A stretch of 64,000 nucleotides of DNA, from the NCBI GenBank assembly GCA_035048485.1, contig CM068583.1, positions 29,257,841 to 29,321,840 on the forward strand, written 5' to 3'. The stretch is from Pteria penguin (taxonomy: Eukaryota; Mollusca; Bivalvia; Pterioida; Pteriidae). Of the stretch, positions 1-12,875 are shown piece after piece. The notes beneath the pieces are model-generated. The model saw only the letters and a program-made list of their open reading frames with translations, had not been told where the DNA came from and made no database searches. Numbering within the stretch: position 1 is the first letter of the stretch; every line of letters begins with the position of its first letter. Both the position numbers and the translations under genes were made by a program.

Positions 1-218
1 CCTATAGATGTTCTGAACTGGTTAGGAGCAGTTTTAGTCTTGAATATTGCAATATTAATCTTTTCTACAATCCACACAAACATTCTGCCATATATACCCT
101 TGACAAAAGCATCTCTGACATCAGCAGCCCCTTCTTTACCCAGTGTAACCGTGACACTCTCTCCTCGTGTCACAATGGTACGAGTAGTCAACACATCAAT
201 CAGATCTTGAGGTCGTAC
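1..218 (-). CDS. Myosin VII exon 8 (cut by window edge)
   Basis: Begins [19 protein letters not shown] in phase 0 after a TTTCGTAG acceptor and runs to the left edge, ending inside SIG of the SIGLLDIFGFE motif. It contains [20 protein letters not shown], a highly conserved motor helix. The true 3' end of the exon is outside the window. Confidence 0.92.
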
Positions 219-3200
219 CTACGAAATCAAATCAATAACCATTCTTTCATCAGCTGAAGCAGGTATTCATTCATCTTTTTACGAAATATGTACCAGTAAA
301 CATACAGATTAAATATAGACACTAGAGAACCCAATGATGAAGAAAGTTTTCTGTCATCTAAATTGCCAAGAAATCATGATAGAATTGGTACAAATGTTTG
401 AAAAACTGATCTGAAGTTAATCATATTCATCTGCTTAATGAACATGACCATTGACCATCACGATAAAGTTAAGAAAATAGAAATTCGTAATACAACAGCT
501 TATCTGACCCCATATCTACTGTCTTCAGACATATAATAATTATTGGATATAATCAAGAAGAATGTGTTACCTCCATCAGTCGTGCACTTTTATTGATAAA
601 CTGGATATCCTGGATTTCACTAGCATCTATGTTGTCCATTTCAATAGCTATAGAAAGGTAGAGAAAGTTAAAACTCATGTCTCTTACACAAGCTGGAATG
701 TTTATTATGTGACATAATGCAAGAAAAATGAGGACTTTGTGGAAATAATTAACACCTTAAATGCGATATTCTATAGGTATAAATATTCTCGTACAAAATG
801 ATTTCAGATAATGATATAAACATCTTCTTGATCTAAGCAAAATAATTTATAGGACCATAACATGTTTTGCCCCTGATGCCATGAAATTAATAATGGCAAC
901 CTTTGCCTGATAACATCAAAGGGTGAACAATTTATCAATAATATGACATACATACTTAACGACAAAATGATAACCAAGCTCTCACCATTATACTTTACGT
1001 TTCCGACATGTAAAAGGGCAGCAAGAACTTTCAGGATTTCCCAGACTTCTGCATCCTTAAACATTAGAACTTTCATCGCAGATCTGATGTCAGCAAATTC
1101 CTTGACGTCATCTCTACCTTCACAGGTAATGGATCCCCCCTGGAACAAAGCAAATATACTTGTATATTTTATGTAGACAAATGAGGAGTGATAGAAAGGG
1201 TAGCTAATTTATTCATGAACAAGATGTGATTGTGAAACATAAATGTCCCCGGCGGGTCAAGGTCAAGATCACAAAGTCAATGACCTTGATGTAATTTGAA
1301 AGGGCTTTATTAGTTGAGTGTGCATGCCAAATATGAAGTCTCTATCTCTCATGGTTCAAATGTTTTGACAGATAAGGCAAAATTTGAAATGCAGATCAAA
1401 GGTCACCCTCAAGGTCATGATGTCATTGACCTTGGTGTAATTTGAAAGGGCTTTATTAGTGGAGTATGCATGCCAAATATGAAGCCTCTATCTCTCATGA
1501 TTCAAAAGTTATGGTGAAGGTTAAAGTTTTTTTGCCACAGACAGACAGACAGAGAGACCAAATACTAGATGCCCCCAAATTTCATTCTGGGTCATAAAAA
1601 TGCTCATGTTACAGTAAAACCTGAAATCATTAAAATAAAATTATAAAAATATCTGAAACATCCTTTATCAAATTCTTTCATATATGTAATATTGTTTAAT
1701 GCCACCAAATCTTAGCACGGATAGTTTCATTATATATATTTGCATTAGTATAGAAATAAATTAATGAGAATTTTATTCCTGATACCCATACATATCTCAT
1801 GATACATCAGGGACACCATTTACTTTACTGAATATGAATTCTTCCAAAATAAGTACATGCAAAAATCAGATATCATTCTCTTTCATCTCGTCGAATCAAT
1901 ACTTCCTAATACTAAACATCAGCTACCCATGCTGGATCATCAATCAGCGGGGTAAAATCAATATCCTACCTGAGTGAGGTAATAGTACTGAGTGGCATTC
2001 CCTACATCAAGTTTCTGCTTTTCCTGCTGTGTCATTCCAGCCAACATACAGTAGAATATATGGTAATTCCTTTCATCATGAGCTTGTGTCACAATACGTG
2101 ACTTTTCCAATAGATACTGTTCTATTTTGGCACCCTCTATAGATCCTTTTTGATTGAAATGAATGTCTATATATTTTCCAAATCTACTCGAATTGTCATT
2201 CCTGATGGTTTTTGCATTTCCAAAAGCTGTCAATAAAAAATTTACAATGAAACTACATGTATAACTAAATATTCCCATAATAAACATTGGGTTTTAACTT
2301 GTACTGTATACATAAATTTAAGTACGAAATGACTGGATGTAACAAACTACAAAATGTTTCTCAATTACATATCACACAAATGTCTTAATCTCTAATGTAA
2401 AGTGCCTATAATTAGAAGCTTGTTCAAATGCAACACAACAAACCTGAAATCAATCAATGAAGAATTATTCTACCACAGAAAAACTTTGTCTGATGACATT
2501 GAGTTAAACATATATGTACTTCTTATTCAACTGCTAAATTAAAACATCCCAGTTTTAATACCCAAGGTCATATTTCAAAAATCATTTCTGTTAAGGTAGT
2601 TTTAAAGTTTAATCTTAAAGCAAAGATCAAATACACAACATGTAATTGAAACAAGTTTAAATCTTACCCTCCATGATTGGATTAGCTTCTAAAATCTGCT
2701 GTTCTATCCAAGAATGTTGACCACTAACAGCTGCCAAAAACTGTAAAATCAACTTGGTACTCTCCGTTTTACCAGCTCCTGATTCCCCACTGTAAATAAG
2801 GACAGTTACACATAGTTACACAGACGAATAGGAAGTAAAAGCAGGTGTTTGTAATGTACTCCTATACCTCAAGTCATACTGCAGAGTTATGTGTGTAATG
2901 TCAGGGAATAGCAAAGACTCCTACTGATTTAAGAACATTATGAATTTCATTTATAGACTACATGTAGGAAATTCTCTAAAAGGAATAAGTTTGTGTAAAC
3001 TTTTTATTGATTTGATTTGTGCTGAGCACCATACATAATACCCTTGGTGACATTTTACAAATACATTACACATGTATATATAGAATTGTATCAACTACCG
3101 CTGACTCCTGATAACTCTAACTCCATAGGCCAAATGTAATATAACACCATGGGCTCAATGTAATATAACTCCATGGACCCAATGTAATATAACACCATGG

Positions 3201-6200
3201 GCCCAATGTAATATAACTCCATGGACCAAATGTAATATAACACCATGGGCCCAATGTAATATAACTCCATGGACCCAATGTAATATAACACCATGGGCCC
3301 AATGTAATATAACACCATGGGCCCAATATAATATAACTCCATGGACCCAATGTAAAACAATATCATTCAGCTTTAGTAGAATGTGAGTTACGGATATATA
3401 TCAATACGAAAAAAAAAACAAAATTGGTACTTTATAATCAGTTGAGTTTATAGGAAGATCCAGTTATTTGTGTTTGAGTAAATAGTTGCCAACATTGTAC
3501 AAACTTGAGCTCTATCATAGTGGTGATGATAATTATTGCTAGGTTCAAATCCTTAATCACTAAATGCAGATCCTATGGCTGAATTGCTACCTATAAATGA
3601 TTGTTTGCAGACTGTAAAGATGGTTTATACAAAGGTGTTCAATAAGAGATGACAAACTGACAAAGAGGTGGCAAGTAGAGTTATCCCTGTAAAGTGTCCC
3701 TTTGCTATGCATGCAACCTAATGGTAAGACATTCTACACTTTATTCTAAAACATCAGCATTCATTTCAATATTCTATTTACAGAAGAGGTCACAGTATAA
3801 TCTCTACCTGATGATAACACACTGATCCACGGTGTATCTCTTCATGTTGTAGTAAGCATTGTCTGCAATAGCAAATATATGGGGAGGTAACTCTCCTATT
3901 TTTTTGTCCCTGTAAGCCTGGATCTGTTCTGCAGTGTATATTGGCAGGATCTGATAGGGATTAACAGCCACAAGAATTGATCCTGTATAAGTCTGCAATT
4001 AAAAGGAAAATATATTGTAAACTGAATCCTAAACTACTTAAGACAAGAAATTATTTTGGCAAAACAAATAAAAAATTCAAAATTTCACAAGAGAATGAAA
4101 ATACAGCATTTATTATGTAGAACATCTGAAATTTAGTTTTCATTGAAGGTATCACGTATCATGTTCATAAAATAGACTTCAAATGAGTATTTGAGCACTA
4201 TTTTGATCTTATGAATGATCTGCTACCACAGCAAAGTAAACATTTCAATCTTATCATTCAGATACATACATAGATAAGATTGTCCATATAACGTATGAAG
4301 AGATTCCTTAGAATTCCTGCTTCATTCAGGTCACCTAACATAATCATGTCCTCCACTCCCTCTACAGACGTGGTATGCATGTGCTTTAGTGCTTTCTTTG
4401 TTTCTATCCATACTTCTTTACCATCATCATCCACTACATTGATCCGACCTTTGTCATAGACTTTCACCCGGGCTCCAATGGCCACTGTAAACTCCCCTCG
4501 TACCTCTGGCTCCAGCCACACATGGTCTCCCTGTATAAAAAAGATAGAAAATTGGTCATATAAAACAGTTCTAAGAATGTTTATGATCAAACAAGTACCA
4601 GAATTCAAAACTGAGCAGTCAAATTTTTTATGCAATTTTTTTTCTCATTGAAATTTGGTCTGAAAATCAAATTTTTACTGCTCTCCAAAATGTCTGAAAC
4701 CACTTCTTGAAAATCTCTAGCTAATTTTTGTAACACCCAAGTCTATCAAAACCCTACATCAAAACTTTGTCTTTTAAATAGACCACTTTACAACCAACCT
4801 CTCACTGATACCCCTCCCCCTTTGGTTACCTATAATCTGATAATCACAGTAATCTTTCTAATTAAATTTTAACCCCTCTCCAACACCACAACAGTTACTC
4901 AGATTGAAACCTAGCTCTTCTCGCTAACTTATATCAAACTAGTTATGTGGGCATGTAAACATGTATTGAAATTATCTTCAATTTACATGCGCATTTTCAA
5001 ATGTTTTATCTCGGTATTTAATATTTCGATGGACATATCTTGTTGACAGAATTCAAATGTAAACCTCTTAAATCAGTATGAGTGCTTGATTAAGTAATGA
5101 GTAGTCGTGGGAGGTTAGGAGATCAGAAATGAATTATACTTGTTTCTTGCATACAATTAAGTGGAATAAATGTGTAGGATTAAGTATCCCATTTTACATG
5201 TTCTCTGTCTCGTGTACATATACTTTTCGAAAAGAACCCCCCCCCCTCCTTCCTCAAGGATATTATTTATTTTGCAGTATCTTAAACTTCCAGTTAATAT
5301 GTTGAAACTTTCTCTACATTCCATCACATTTGTCAGTGTTGTGGACAGACAAACGGACAAAAAGTTATACAAGGCACCCTATATTCAACTAAAAGTTGTG
5401 ATGTTTTTACCAGATGTTTGTAATATATTCTGCAAATGTCAACCTGTGTTTATAAAAGTAAAGGTTTAAACTGAACAATAGGTGATATTTTCTCAAGCAT
5501 GCTAAATCACCCTCATATTATTTGTGTGTTACTTATACACTTCGTGATGAATGGGTGAATCGCTTGACTGAGAATCAGTTAAAAGCATCGCTGTACTACA
5601 GTATACAAACATAATTGCTGGAAGGGAATCCATCACGTATTGTGAGAACTCGAAGCGTTACTTGACAAAACGGCAGGGCCATACATCGCATTGTTCCATC
5701 ATACCCTTAAATGCTACAAACAGTACTGTGGCCAATGAATTGTCATTTCCCTTTTTCAAACGAGAACTTGCATTCAAAACTCAGAGTCAAGGGGATGAAT
5801 GGACAACAGCGGGACTGAATAGTAAAATCTTCTTTATTACTGCTTTTAGCATAAATTTTCAGAATATTGTCCCACAAACCCTCTCACAGAATAAAATCCA
5901 ACCGCGAACTTCCCGGCTAATAAACAAAAGGAATTTATAAATGTTTCCTTATAGTCATTATATATACTTTCCCTACTAGTAGTGTATCATACGGTGTCAT
6001 TATACTTATATGAACTATCGGAGACCCTATATGTATAACAATAACACGTACGGAGGGTTGTACAACAAGGTTATTAGTGCTCACCGTACATGTAGATCTA
6101 CCTTCAGTCTAGTGTTGAATGAATTTTATATTTATTTGCGAAACTGCAATCTTATTAAAACGCGACTTGTACTCCGTTCCTCTACGATACTCTCCGTGCG

Positions 6201-9200
6201 GAGAGTATCGTAGAGGAACGGAGTACAAGTCGCGTTTTAATAAGATTGGCGAAACTGCTTCCCATATTTCGAAATGATGTAGGGAAAACATTTTATGAGC
6301 GCATAATGTCCCGTGCCTCCTGTTCAATGAAGTCGTTTGCTCTCTGCCATACATCCATTAAACCTGCGTGACCAGGTGAGAAGATTACTGGTGTATCACC
6401 TGTTCGACTATACGTACATGTAGATGATGTTTGACAACTTACAAATGTGCTATCTAGCATTATATTGTCTGATACACAAAAGTCCACTAGTTTTATGATT
6501 AGTCCGTCAAATAGAGAGTCTAATGGTGTCTGAGGTCATAATATCTGGAATGTGTATTGCCACCACGCGCAGCTCTAGAACAGTGGAAATGTGGATGTCT
6601 ATGTATTCCTGAAGAGATAAAGTATTCTTTGAGATGCAACACATTATTGCATTTTACTTGCAACTGCTGAACTTATTTTTACCATGCGTAATATTCACAC
6701 GTATTGCAGAGATCGATCTCAGTGAGTTTGTTAATACACGAGTGATCAAAATTAATAAATTTTTGCCAAACTAGTTTAATATAAAACCATCAAAACCAAA
6801 TTTACTGCAATGTTCATTTCATTTTGACCGTAAAAATTCTTATCAGATAATGATAATCCTCGAGAGTGGGTCATAAATGCAAGATTAGAACGCCGCTGAG
6901 CTCGTTGCGTGAGTTTAAACGGAAGTGGAGGAAAGAGGCGTTCCAGTGAGGAAGCTATCTTTCAAATGTGAAAAACCTTATCTCACAAACAGAAAAAAGT
7001 TACTATGAATAAGAAAAGAAAAAGAGCTTACAACACACTGTCTAAGATTATTTCCCAGCGACCTCGCGCATGTTAAGTCAATTAACTTCTTTTAACGAAG
7101 ACTTTTTTGCCAAAAGCTGTATTATATAATTACACTCATTTACCTAGCGTAATAAAAAGATCAAAGTGTACTTTACGATTGTGTGGAGTTTTGAAGGGCG
7201 AGTTACAATAAGGTATTTATGTACAGGTAACAATGGACAGGGTTCTCTCTGTACAAGAAGTGTATTGCGTTGATGTGGTTGATCTTAAGTCTGTTAATGT
7301 TTTATTCGTCATTTTGCACAAGTTAAACAATGAATAAAACATTTGAATAAAAGCATCCCCTGACTTTACGTACAAATAGTTTGTGTCGAACACATCAGAC
7401 ACCTCAATGCCTTAAGTACCACTTGATTACAGAAATCAGAGTTGTCAGAAGACGAGCTCGCTGGTGGCAACCAAATTGAAAAGTTTTCAGCAAGATGGTC
7501 AATTTTCAAGGGCAAGGTCAAAACTTAACAATAATGATAGATAATGAAAGTTTTGTCACAAAGAAAACACACATGAAATACTCAATTAAGCCCCATCTCT
7601 TACTGTTCGTAACTTGTGACCAAGGTTACAGTTTTTAAAGAGTAAATCAAACTTCAAGGTCAAGGTCAGAAATTCTGGTACCCAATAAAAGGTATTGGCA
7701 CAATGAATACACATGTGAAGTATTAAAACCATGTCTCCAATGGCGCTTAAACATATTAAATGTTTTAAATATTAGTGTAACAATATGGCAACAGCTCGCC
7801 GGACATTCGTCCCAGCGAGCTAAAAACCAATATCAGCAAAAGCAATTCTTTACACGAAACAGTAAGATCAATAAGACTATAAGGGGGAGGGGGGCAACTT
7901 TCTCGTTGTTCTATCCGCCGTACAGAATCATGGGTACGATGGGCAACCTTCATCATCTGACACAAAGTTTTACAAAAATATATTTGAAACTAGCAACAAA
8001 CGTTGTTATAAGAGATCCATTATTAATACAAACATTTATTGTCGTTGTTTTTATCTGAATTCCGGGTGGTCAAGAAATTTGGTTCGAATCAATCACACCG
8101 TTATGGAAATATTACTTGCATGTATCGACTGATTATCTTTAAATGAGTTACTGGGATTCTGAACTAACAATCTATGGTTGATACGATTAATTTGACCAAT
8201 AAGAGTACATTCTAGGTATAACTCAGCTGTCATTCTTGGAATATCTCAGCCAAGTCTTACATGTACCGGAGACATAAATTATATTGTGTATATATGTCTC
8301 TGCATGCACCTATATGTTAAGTAACTAGTCTATGTGTAGTAGCAAATTATGTGTTCACAAACGGACCACTCTTAGTATTTCTGTTTTTAAAGAACTCTTC
8401 AACAAAATTACTTTAACTACAGTCGAAACTTAAAAAGGATTAACTAGCGCATTTCTGAGTACCAATATACTGCCTTTGCCAACTAGGTCGTTGAAACCTC
8501 CAAATTCGTCACTGGTATGTTAATTATCAATACCTCCAACAACCATAGTAGTGTGTGCCGTATGTCATGCAATCCCTTATTTCTCTTTTAAAAGAAATAA
8601 TTTTGCCCTCTTATTTTAATTAAGGTGCAGATTCAGTGTTAAAATATTAATCCTTCACCCACTACAATAACTATGCAAAATGTCCATAGCTAAAAAAAAT
8701 GTCTGGTTCAACTAGTCCGATCTTGCAAATTGGAAGCAAAATACCTTCAGTGATACAAAAACATTTAAATGACTAACATCTAGATGATGTTAAAATGTTA
8801 CCTGGATTTTCAGCCTAGGGTGTACAGAATAATCCATGTTGTTTTTTACTTTCCTTCACACATCAATTCTTACATCCGTAAAACAACTATAAACATGTAA
8901 AATCATCATCACACATATCATCTATCGTAAGCCGTGTAATCTAAACCTTCAACTCTGAATGGGAACACATGCGTGTGCATACTTTTGAATAAGATAAGTT
9001 CAAATGGCAATAAATCTTTCAGTGTTAAAATGCTACAAATGACCATAACATCGGGATCAATAACATAGCTGAATCTCCTAGGAAAGCCCCGGTGAGACAT
9101 TCATGGCCATTTGGCCCCCTTTTGCTACAATATCAGCAAGACGTGGTACTTATCACCATCTTATCTGGGCCACAGGTCCACAGAGAACGTCCTTAGCAAC

Positions 9201-10368
9201 TTGGACTTCGTCTGATATTGTGATCATATGGCAACGTATTGCCAGGAAAATGAGGAGCAGATAAAATTGCTGTCGTAAAGAAGAGATCACGATGACACAT
9301 CTATTAAAAAGGCATTACCTGCTTCCGCAGCAGACGACAGCAAAGGCCAACTATGTCTATCAGCAAGGTATGTCGTCATGGTCATTGTTATAGAATATTG
9401 TGTATTGAAAGGTATAATACCTTGTGTATTGAACAAAGTGAATTCTATAATAGCGTTGTTTACATTGTGTGCACACGTTGTGTACATGTATTAAAGTTTT
9501 AGCACAAATTTTATCGGCAATTGTAAATTGTTTCAAATAAAAGCAACTAAAATGCAGGCGCCTCTGCATATTATCATACTCCCAAAGACCTAAATACTTG
9601 TAAGTTCATTAGATTAATATTGGATACTACGAAAAGTTCATCTTGAAATAAAATGTGTGAATATTTGAAATCTGCGATACGAAAATTATTGTATTAGATA
9701 CGGGGACTTCAGCAGGAATCTATATGATGCACTGTTAGCAATTACACACAAATATACACATTCATGGAGGAAGGGGGGGGGTCAAATAAATTATTTTCAT
9801 AAAACCTCATATATCTAGTACATATATATATATAAAGAAAATGGTATTACTTTCATACTGACTTTTTTTCTTTTTTCGTCTAAATTTATCAGAACTAGTA
9901 CTTTAGCAAATGATCGAATAAATATGACATGTTAACTTTTCACCTCTCCATATATTGAACGTATACGTACTTAATTACAAAGTATTTTATCTGAAAGCCA
10001 ATACGTGAAATCGCATTTCGATGTTTATAGCGACTTTATTTACCTCAGAGTAATATATTTGCCGGGTAAATCAATGCTTAAGCTAATAAAATAACAACTA
10101 AATCGGTTAATTTAACGAGACATTCCCTTAGCAGACTACCCATTTACCTAGATGTAACTGTTTTATCGTCAGTAAGGTACTGCCATATCTCTATTCCCAG
10201 GCTTGGCTAATCTTGGACGTAATTTAAGGTCATATACAAAACAGCCTACCCGCTCCGTATCACAAGTATACAGAATTCCAGAGGAAAATAAATAGGAGAG
10301 GGCTGTGAAATAACAATTCATAAACTTTCAGGGACAAGTTGTAAGAATAATAATAGTAAATGTTCCAT

Positions 10369-10410
<42 letters not shown>

Positions 10411-10811
10411 AATAATCTATGGTCAATAAAGGAGAACACGACCTCATAATGTTCTGATTTTAGAGTATGTTCAATACTTTGACCATAATCTACAATAGAT
10501 TCTCCGGTAAATTCAATACACCTCCACAAAATAATATCCCCCCCCTCGTTAATATAAAATAATTATTATGGGGTAACATAAAACAACTTGCATATAAACA
10601 TGAATCTCACTCTCAATCGGTATCCACCTGTAGTGTGAACACGAGAAAGTCAGACAAAGCTTTCAGGTGACTTCATCAGGAATCCCCCCAAGCAACGTTG
10701 ATCTAATGTACCATTAGATGACTTATTTCTCATGGATCCACCCTGAGCAATGATGATCTCATGTAACATTAGGTGACGCCTTATCTAACTTACCTTTGTG
10801 AGGATAACCAT
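1..10811 (-). CDS. MYO7A-like: Unconventional myosin VII heavy chain, N-terminal motor part (partial, 8 exons)
   Basis: Actin-based motor of class VII; in animals it works in actin-rich protrusions. Eight coding exons read right to left: 10794-10811, 4270-4530, 3808-3992, 2668-2789, 1970-2226, 986-1139, 571-647 and 1-218, all with GT/AG junctions and matching phases, giving 430 codons before the window edge. Visible: N-terminal GDHVW (residues 7-11), [15 protein letters not shown]-loop GESGAGKT (156-163), switch [10 protein letters not shown] (205-213), QYLLEKSR, and [18 protein letters not shown] in the last exon. Switch II (DIFGFE) should begin just past the edge: the last residues are SIG. 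The MVILTK start matches the MVIL start of known myosin VIIa. The IQ, MyTH4 and FERM parts lie outside. VIIa against VIIb cannot be settled from this part; residues such as ILPIYT and ILEANP recall VIIb, others VIIa. A break at the deduced junctions seems unlikely. Confidence 0.93.
571..647 (-). CDS. Myosin VII exon 7
   Basis: 77 bp, reads [18 protein letters not shown] then NKSARLME. It fits the variable stretch before the ..EV.P.DL segment of the motor. Acceptor TTTCTATAG, donor GAG|GTAACA; phases match both neighbours. Confidence 0.85.
986..1139 (-). CDS. Myosin VII exon 6
   Basis: 154 bp starting [15 protein letters not shown] and ending HVGNVKYN plus one base. Conserved [10 protein letters not shown] and LAALLHVGN identify it. 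Acceptor TTTGTTCCAG, donor AATG|GTGAG. Confidence 0.92.
1240..1575. repeat. Dispersed repeat with internal duplication (GACCTTGACC-type), in myosin intron 5
   Basis: Two tandem, diverged copies of a roughly 140-bp module each hold a run of AATTTGAAAGGGCTTTATTAG, then GCATGCCAAATATGAAG and CTCTATCTCTCATG. The end carries (CAGA)n and ATGCCCCCAAA. Related sequences lie at about 7485-7760, 30965-31200 and 34530-34735, so this is a genome-wide interspersed repeat, probably nonautonomous. No coding potential seen. Confidence 0.6.
1970..2226 (-). CDS. Myosin VII exon 5 (switch I exon)
   Basis: 257 bp, from [24 protein letters not shown] (described in part) to the QYYYLTQ end. It contains switch I and the helix with [10 protein letters not shown] and [11 protein letters not shown]. 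Donor CAG|GTAGG, next exon in phase 0. Confidence 0.93.
2668..2789 (-). CDS. Myosin VII exon 4 (P-loop exon)
   Basis: 122 bp with acceptor TTATTTACAG and donor GAGG|GTAAG. The reading is [18 protein letters not shown], then [18 protein letters not shown]. It holds the ATP-binding P-loop. The frame stays open only across the exon, so it is missed by simple open-frame searches. Confidence 0.92.
3125..3358. repeat. 24-bp minisatellite in a myosin VII intron
   Basis: About 9.5 copies of a 24-bp unit built around CCATGGGCCCAATGTAATAT, alternating between ACACC and ACTCC, and GGGCCC and GGACCC, variants. It lies between the exons at 2789 and 3808. The unit length is a multiple of three, so the array is open in several frames (for example YIGPMVLY on the minus strand), but it has no splice or start context. 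Confidence 0.9.
3808..3992 (-). CDS. Myosin VII exon 3 ([14 protein letters not shown] region)
   Basis: 185 bp, starts in phase 0 and ends after two bases of a serine codon. It encodes [19 protein letters not shown] through [20 protein letters not shown] to DQCVII. The exon stops immediately before the P-loop. Confidence 0.93.
4270..4530 (-). CDS. Myosin VII exon 2 (SH3-like N-terminal subdomain and start of motor)
   Basis: 87 codons in phase 0/0, from GDHVWLEP to [13 protein letters not shown]. It carries the conserved [19 protein letters not shown] stretch that leads into the motor core. Acceptor TTTTTTATACAG, donor TAT|GTATGT. Confidence 0.93.
6148..6248. mobile_element. Foldback element, perfect 49-bp arms, with 10-bp target duplication
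   Basis: Arms 6148-6196 and 6199-6247 are exact reverse complements around a two-base centre. The 10-mer GCGAAACTGC occurs immediately on both sides (6138-6147 and 6249-6258), as expected of a target-site duplication. The termini start AATCTTATTAAAACG, close to those of the elements at 15213 and 20166. Perfect arms suggest recent insertion. Confidence 0.8.
7485..7760. repeat. Dispersed repeat, GACCTTGACC-type
   Basis: Contains CAAGGGCAAGGTCAAAACTT and TCAAGGTCAAGGTCAG with two loosely similar halves. It resembles the repeat at 1240-1575 in layout and motif, with more divergence. Boundaries are approximate. Confidence 0.45.
10371..10407. repeat. (TC)n microsatellite
   Basis: About 18 uninterrupted TC units in intron 1 of the myosin gene. 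Confidence 0.95.
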
Positions 10812-10841
10812 TGTGGAACTTCAGGTTTCACCTCAGGTTAC
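10794..10841 (-). CDS. Myosin VII first coding exon with part of the 5' UTR
   Basis: The coding part is 10794-10811 (ATG at 10811-10809), six codons reading MVILTK, followed by a strong donor (AAG|GTAAGT). Joined in phase 0 to the exon at 4530 it gives MVILTK-GDHVW, as in known myosin VII starts. Thirty bases upstream a pyrimidine-rich CACAG acceptor (ending at 10842) implies that a further noncoding 5' exon lies to the right. The exon is too short to be found as an open frame; I found it by searching for the family's conserved start. Confidence 0.8.
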
Positions 10842-11120
10842 CTGTGAAAAAAACAAAACATTGGAAATCAACTTTTGAAAAAGAAATTTCAAAATCTTAT
10901 GGAGCGTTATAATATTACTTGAAAATCACCTGATCATGAAATGCAAGTTACCAGTATATGGTGAAAAATCTACTTTGATCTGTACATGTATTGCGAAATG
11001 TTGTTTAAAATGTTCAACTCCAGTACATAGTAAGATAGACCTATTCAACATTTAATTCCCCCAGAAATCAGCATATTCACTCGTAATTAGAGGGTCGTAG
11101 GTTAGATTTTTACAGGATGA

Positions 11121-11121
11121 G

Positions 11122-11167
<46 letters not shown>

Positions 11168-11168
11168 G
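11121..11168. repeat. (GTT)n microsatellite
   Basis: Uninterrupted trinucleotide run of about 16 units. Confidence 0.95.
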
Positions 11169-12835
11169 AAGAAGAATATAGTTGTCTTATTTTATTAATG
11201 TAAGTCTGAGGTACAGGTTGTATTTGTCTTTTTCTTAGTCATGTGCTCACTTTGAATAACAAAAATTCAAAGTTAGAAAAAGACATTTATGATGTCTCCC
11301 TATGTAATATATCTGAACGGTGGTCAGAACTAACAAATAAATAATCCAAGTTCACGTATACCACTTTAGAATTTGTGTTCGGTCCGGTAGTCTCTCTCCA
11401 CCAATACATGTATAAACACACTGCATTGCACAAAAACTGGCAATGGTGGTATTAAGAATGAAAACAAGAAGTGTCTAGGACACCAGATGTAAGGTTAATG
11501 ATTCTGTGATCAGTACAGGCACCACTTACTCTTCAAAAGAAAGACCTCTCAAACGACTCTGAAGTCATGTCTTAGATTATCCATTTGTAAATATACCAGA
11601 GTCCCCAAAAAACTCGTAACATACCTACTGTGAACATGTCCTATTGGCCGTCACGACATTCACTCGAACGAAGACATATTTCACAAAATTGCACATTTCC
11701 CGATAAATATCAATAATTTACGTAAAAATCAATCAATTGTACAATATGTCGCCACAACACAAAGCACCGTTCACACAGGTGAGGGTTAGGAGATAGTAAA
11801 GACGACTCTAGAGGAGATGACTAGGGGCTGTGAATACTTGCTCTGTACAAACGCCATCTATATTTGATAGACATCGTGAGATTGCTGATACAACAAAGGT
11901 AATCTAATTTCAGGTATAGAGTGATGCACAAGATTACTGGAAAGTAATCGATATATTCTTAGAAAAGAAACAATATACATGTATGTTACCTGTACACACT
12001 GTGGTCACGATGTAAACGTTTGTTAAATTTGCGCGTTGTACAAAATACAAAATTACAGTGCAAATTGTAAATTCACAAAAGTAATGGGAAGGGAGTCATC
12101 TTATGTTCTATTTTCAAGTACAATAAGTCAATTTAGTATCTGATACAACAATTTATTTTTACAATGAAAGGTAGCTATACTTACCACGCGTTTATACAAC
12201 GAAAATTTATCTTAAAATATTCCATGAACATCATTTCAGATTACAGTCATAGTTGCATATAGTTTCGGAAAATATAAAACTTAGAATTTACATTTAGGGT
12301 CATATTATCATTCCTCTTAAAATCCCCTTTCGTGTACGTGCATACGTTACAGTGTTATCTACCCTTATTATCTGTTGAGGTATATATACTATAAACGCAA
12401 TTTTGTCAACAAGGAAGTATGAAGAACTTGACTGCTCCTTTTGCAAATACAAATCGATAGCTCTGATTCATTCACAGGTATGCCTGCATATACTTATATA
12501 TAAAACTGTTCTGATACCACTCTCTTCCATGGTTAGAAAGAGAAGTGAACGACAACTCTTTTTCAAAGGAGGATAGTTTTACAGCACCTCACACTGTGAC
12601 GGCACTTATTTGCCCAATTGTATAGATTTATAACCTGTATAACTGACATATCTGAAATGATTAGGGTTCACCTTTAAAACAGAGTATCAACATCTACCGT
12701 GACAAGGGGCAAAAAGATATATAAAGTATTTGCAAGCATCCATGCAGACAATGCACTTACTCGAAAGACTGGTTACGAATTTACGACCCATCATTATGTC
12801 TCCCATGTAACGAAATGCAGCGGCAGTTTCGATTC

Positions 12836-12838
<3 letters not shown>

Positions 12839-12870
<32 letters not shown>
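12839..12870. repeat. (TC)n microsatellite
   Basis: Sixteen TC units, uninterrupted. Confidence 0.95.

Positions 12871-12875
<5 letters not shown>

Larger units (their letters stand above)
4531..10793 (-). other. Myosin VII intron 1 (6.3 kb)
   Basis: Inferred from the junctions at 10794 and 4530. It holds a perfect foldback element (6148-6248), a dispersed repeat (7485-7760), a TC microsatellite (10371-10407) and short G/C runs. No other exon was recognised on either strand; open frames at 5157-5469, 5662-5940 and 6010-6487 look like chance or fall on the palindrome. Confidence 0.7.

Noticed and set aside
6109..6354. Open frames on both strands over 6010-6354
   Set aside because: They mirror each other because they cross the perfect palindrome at 6148-6248.
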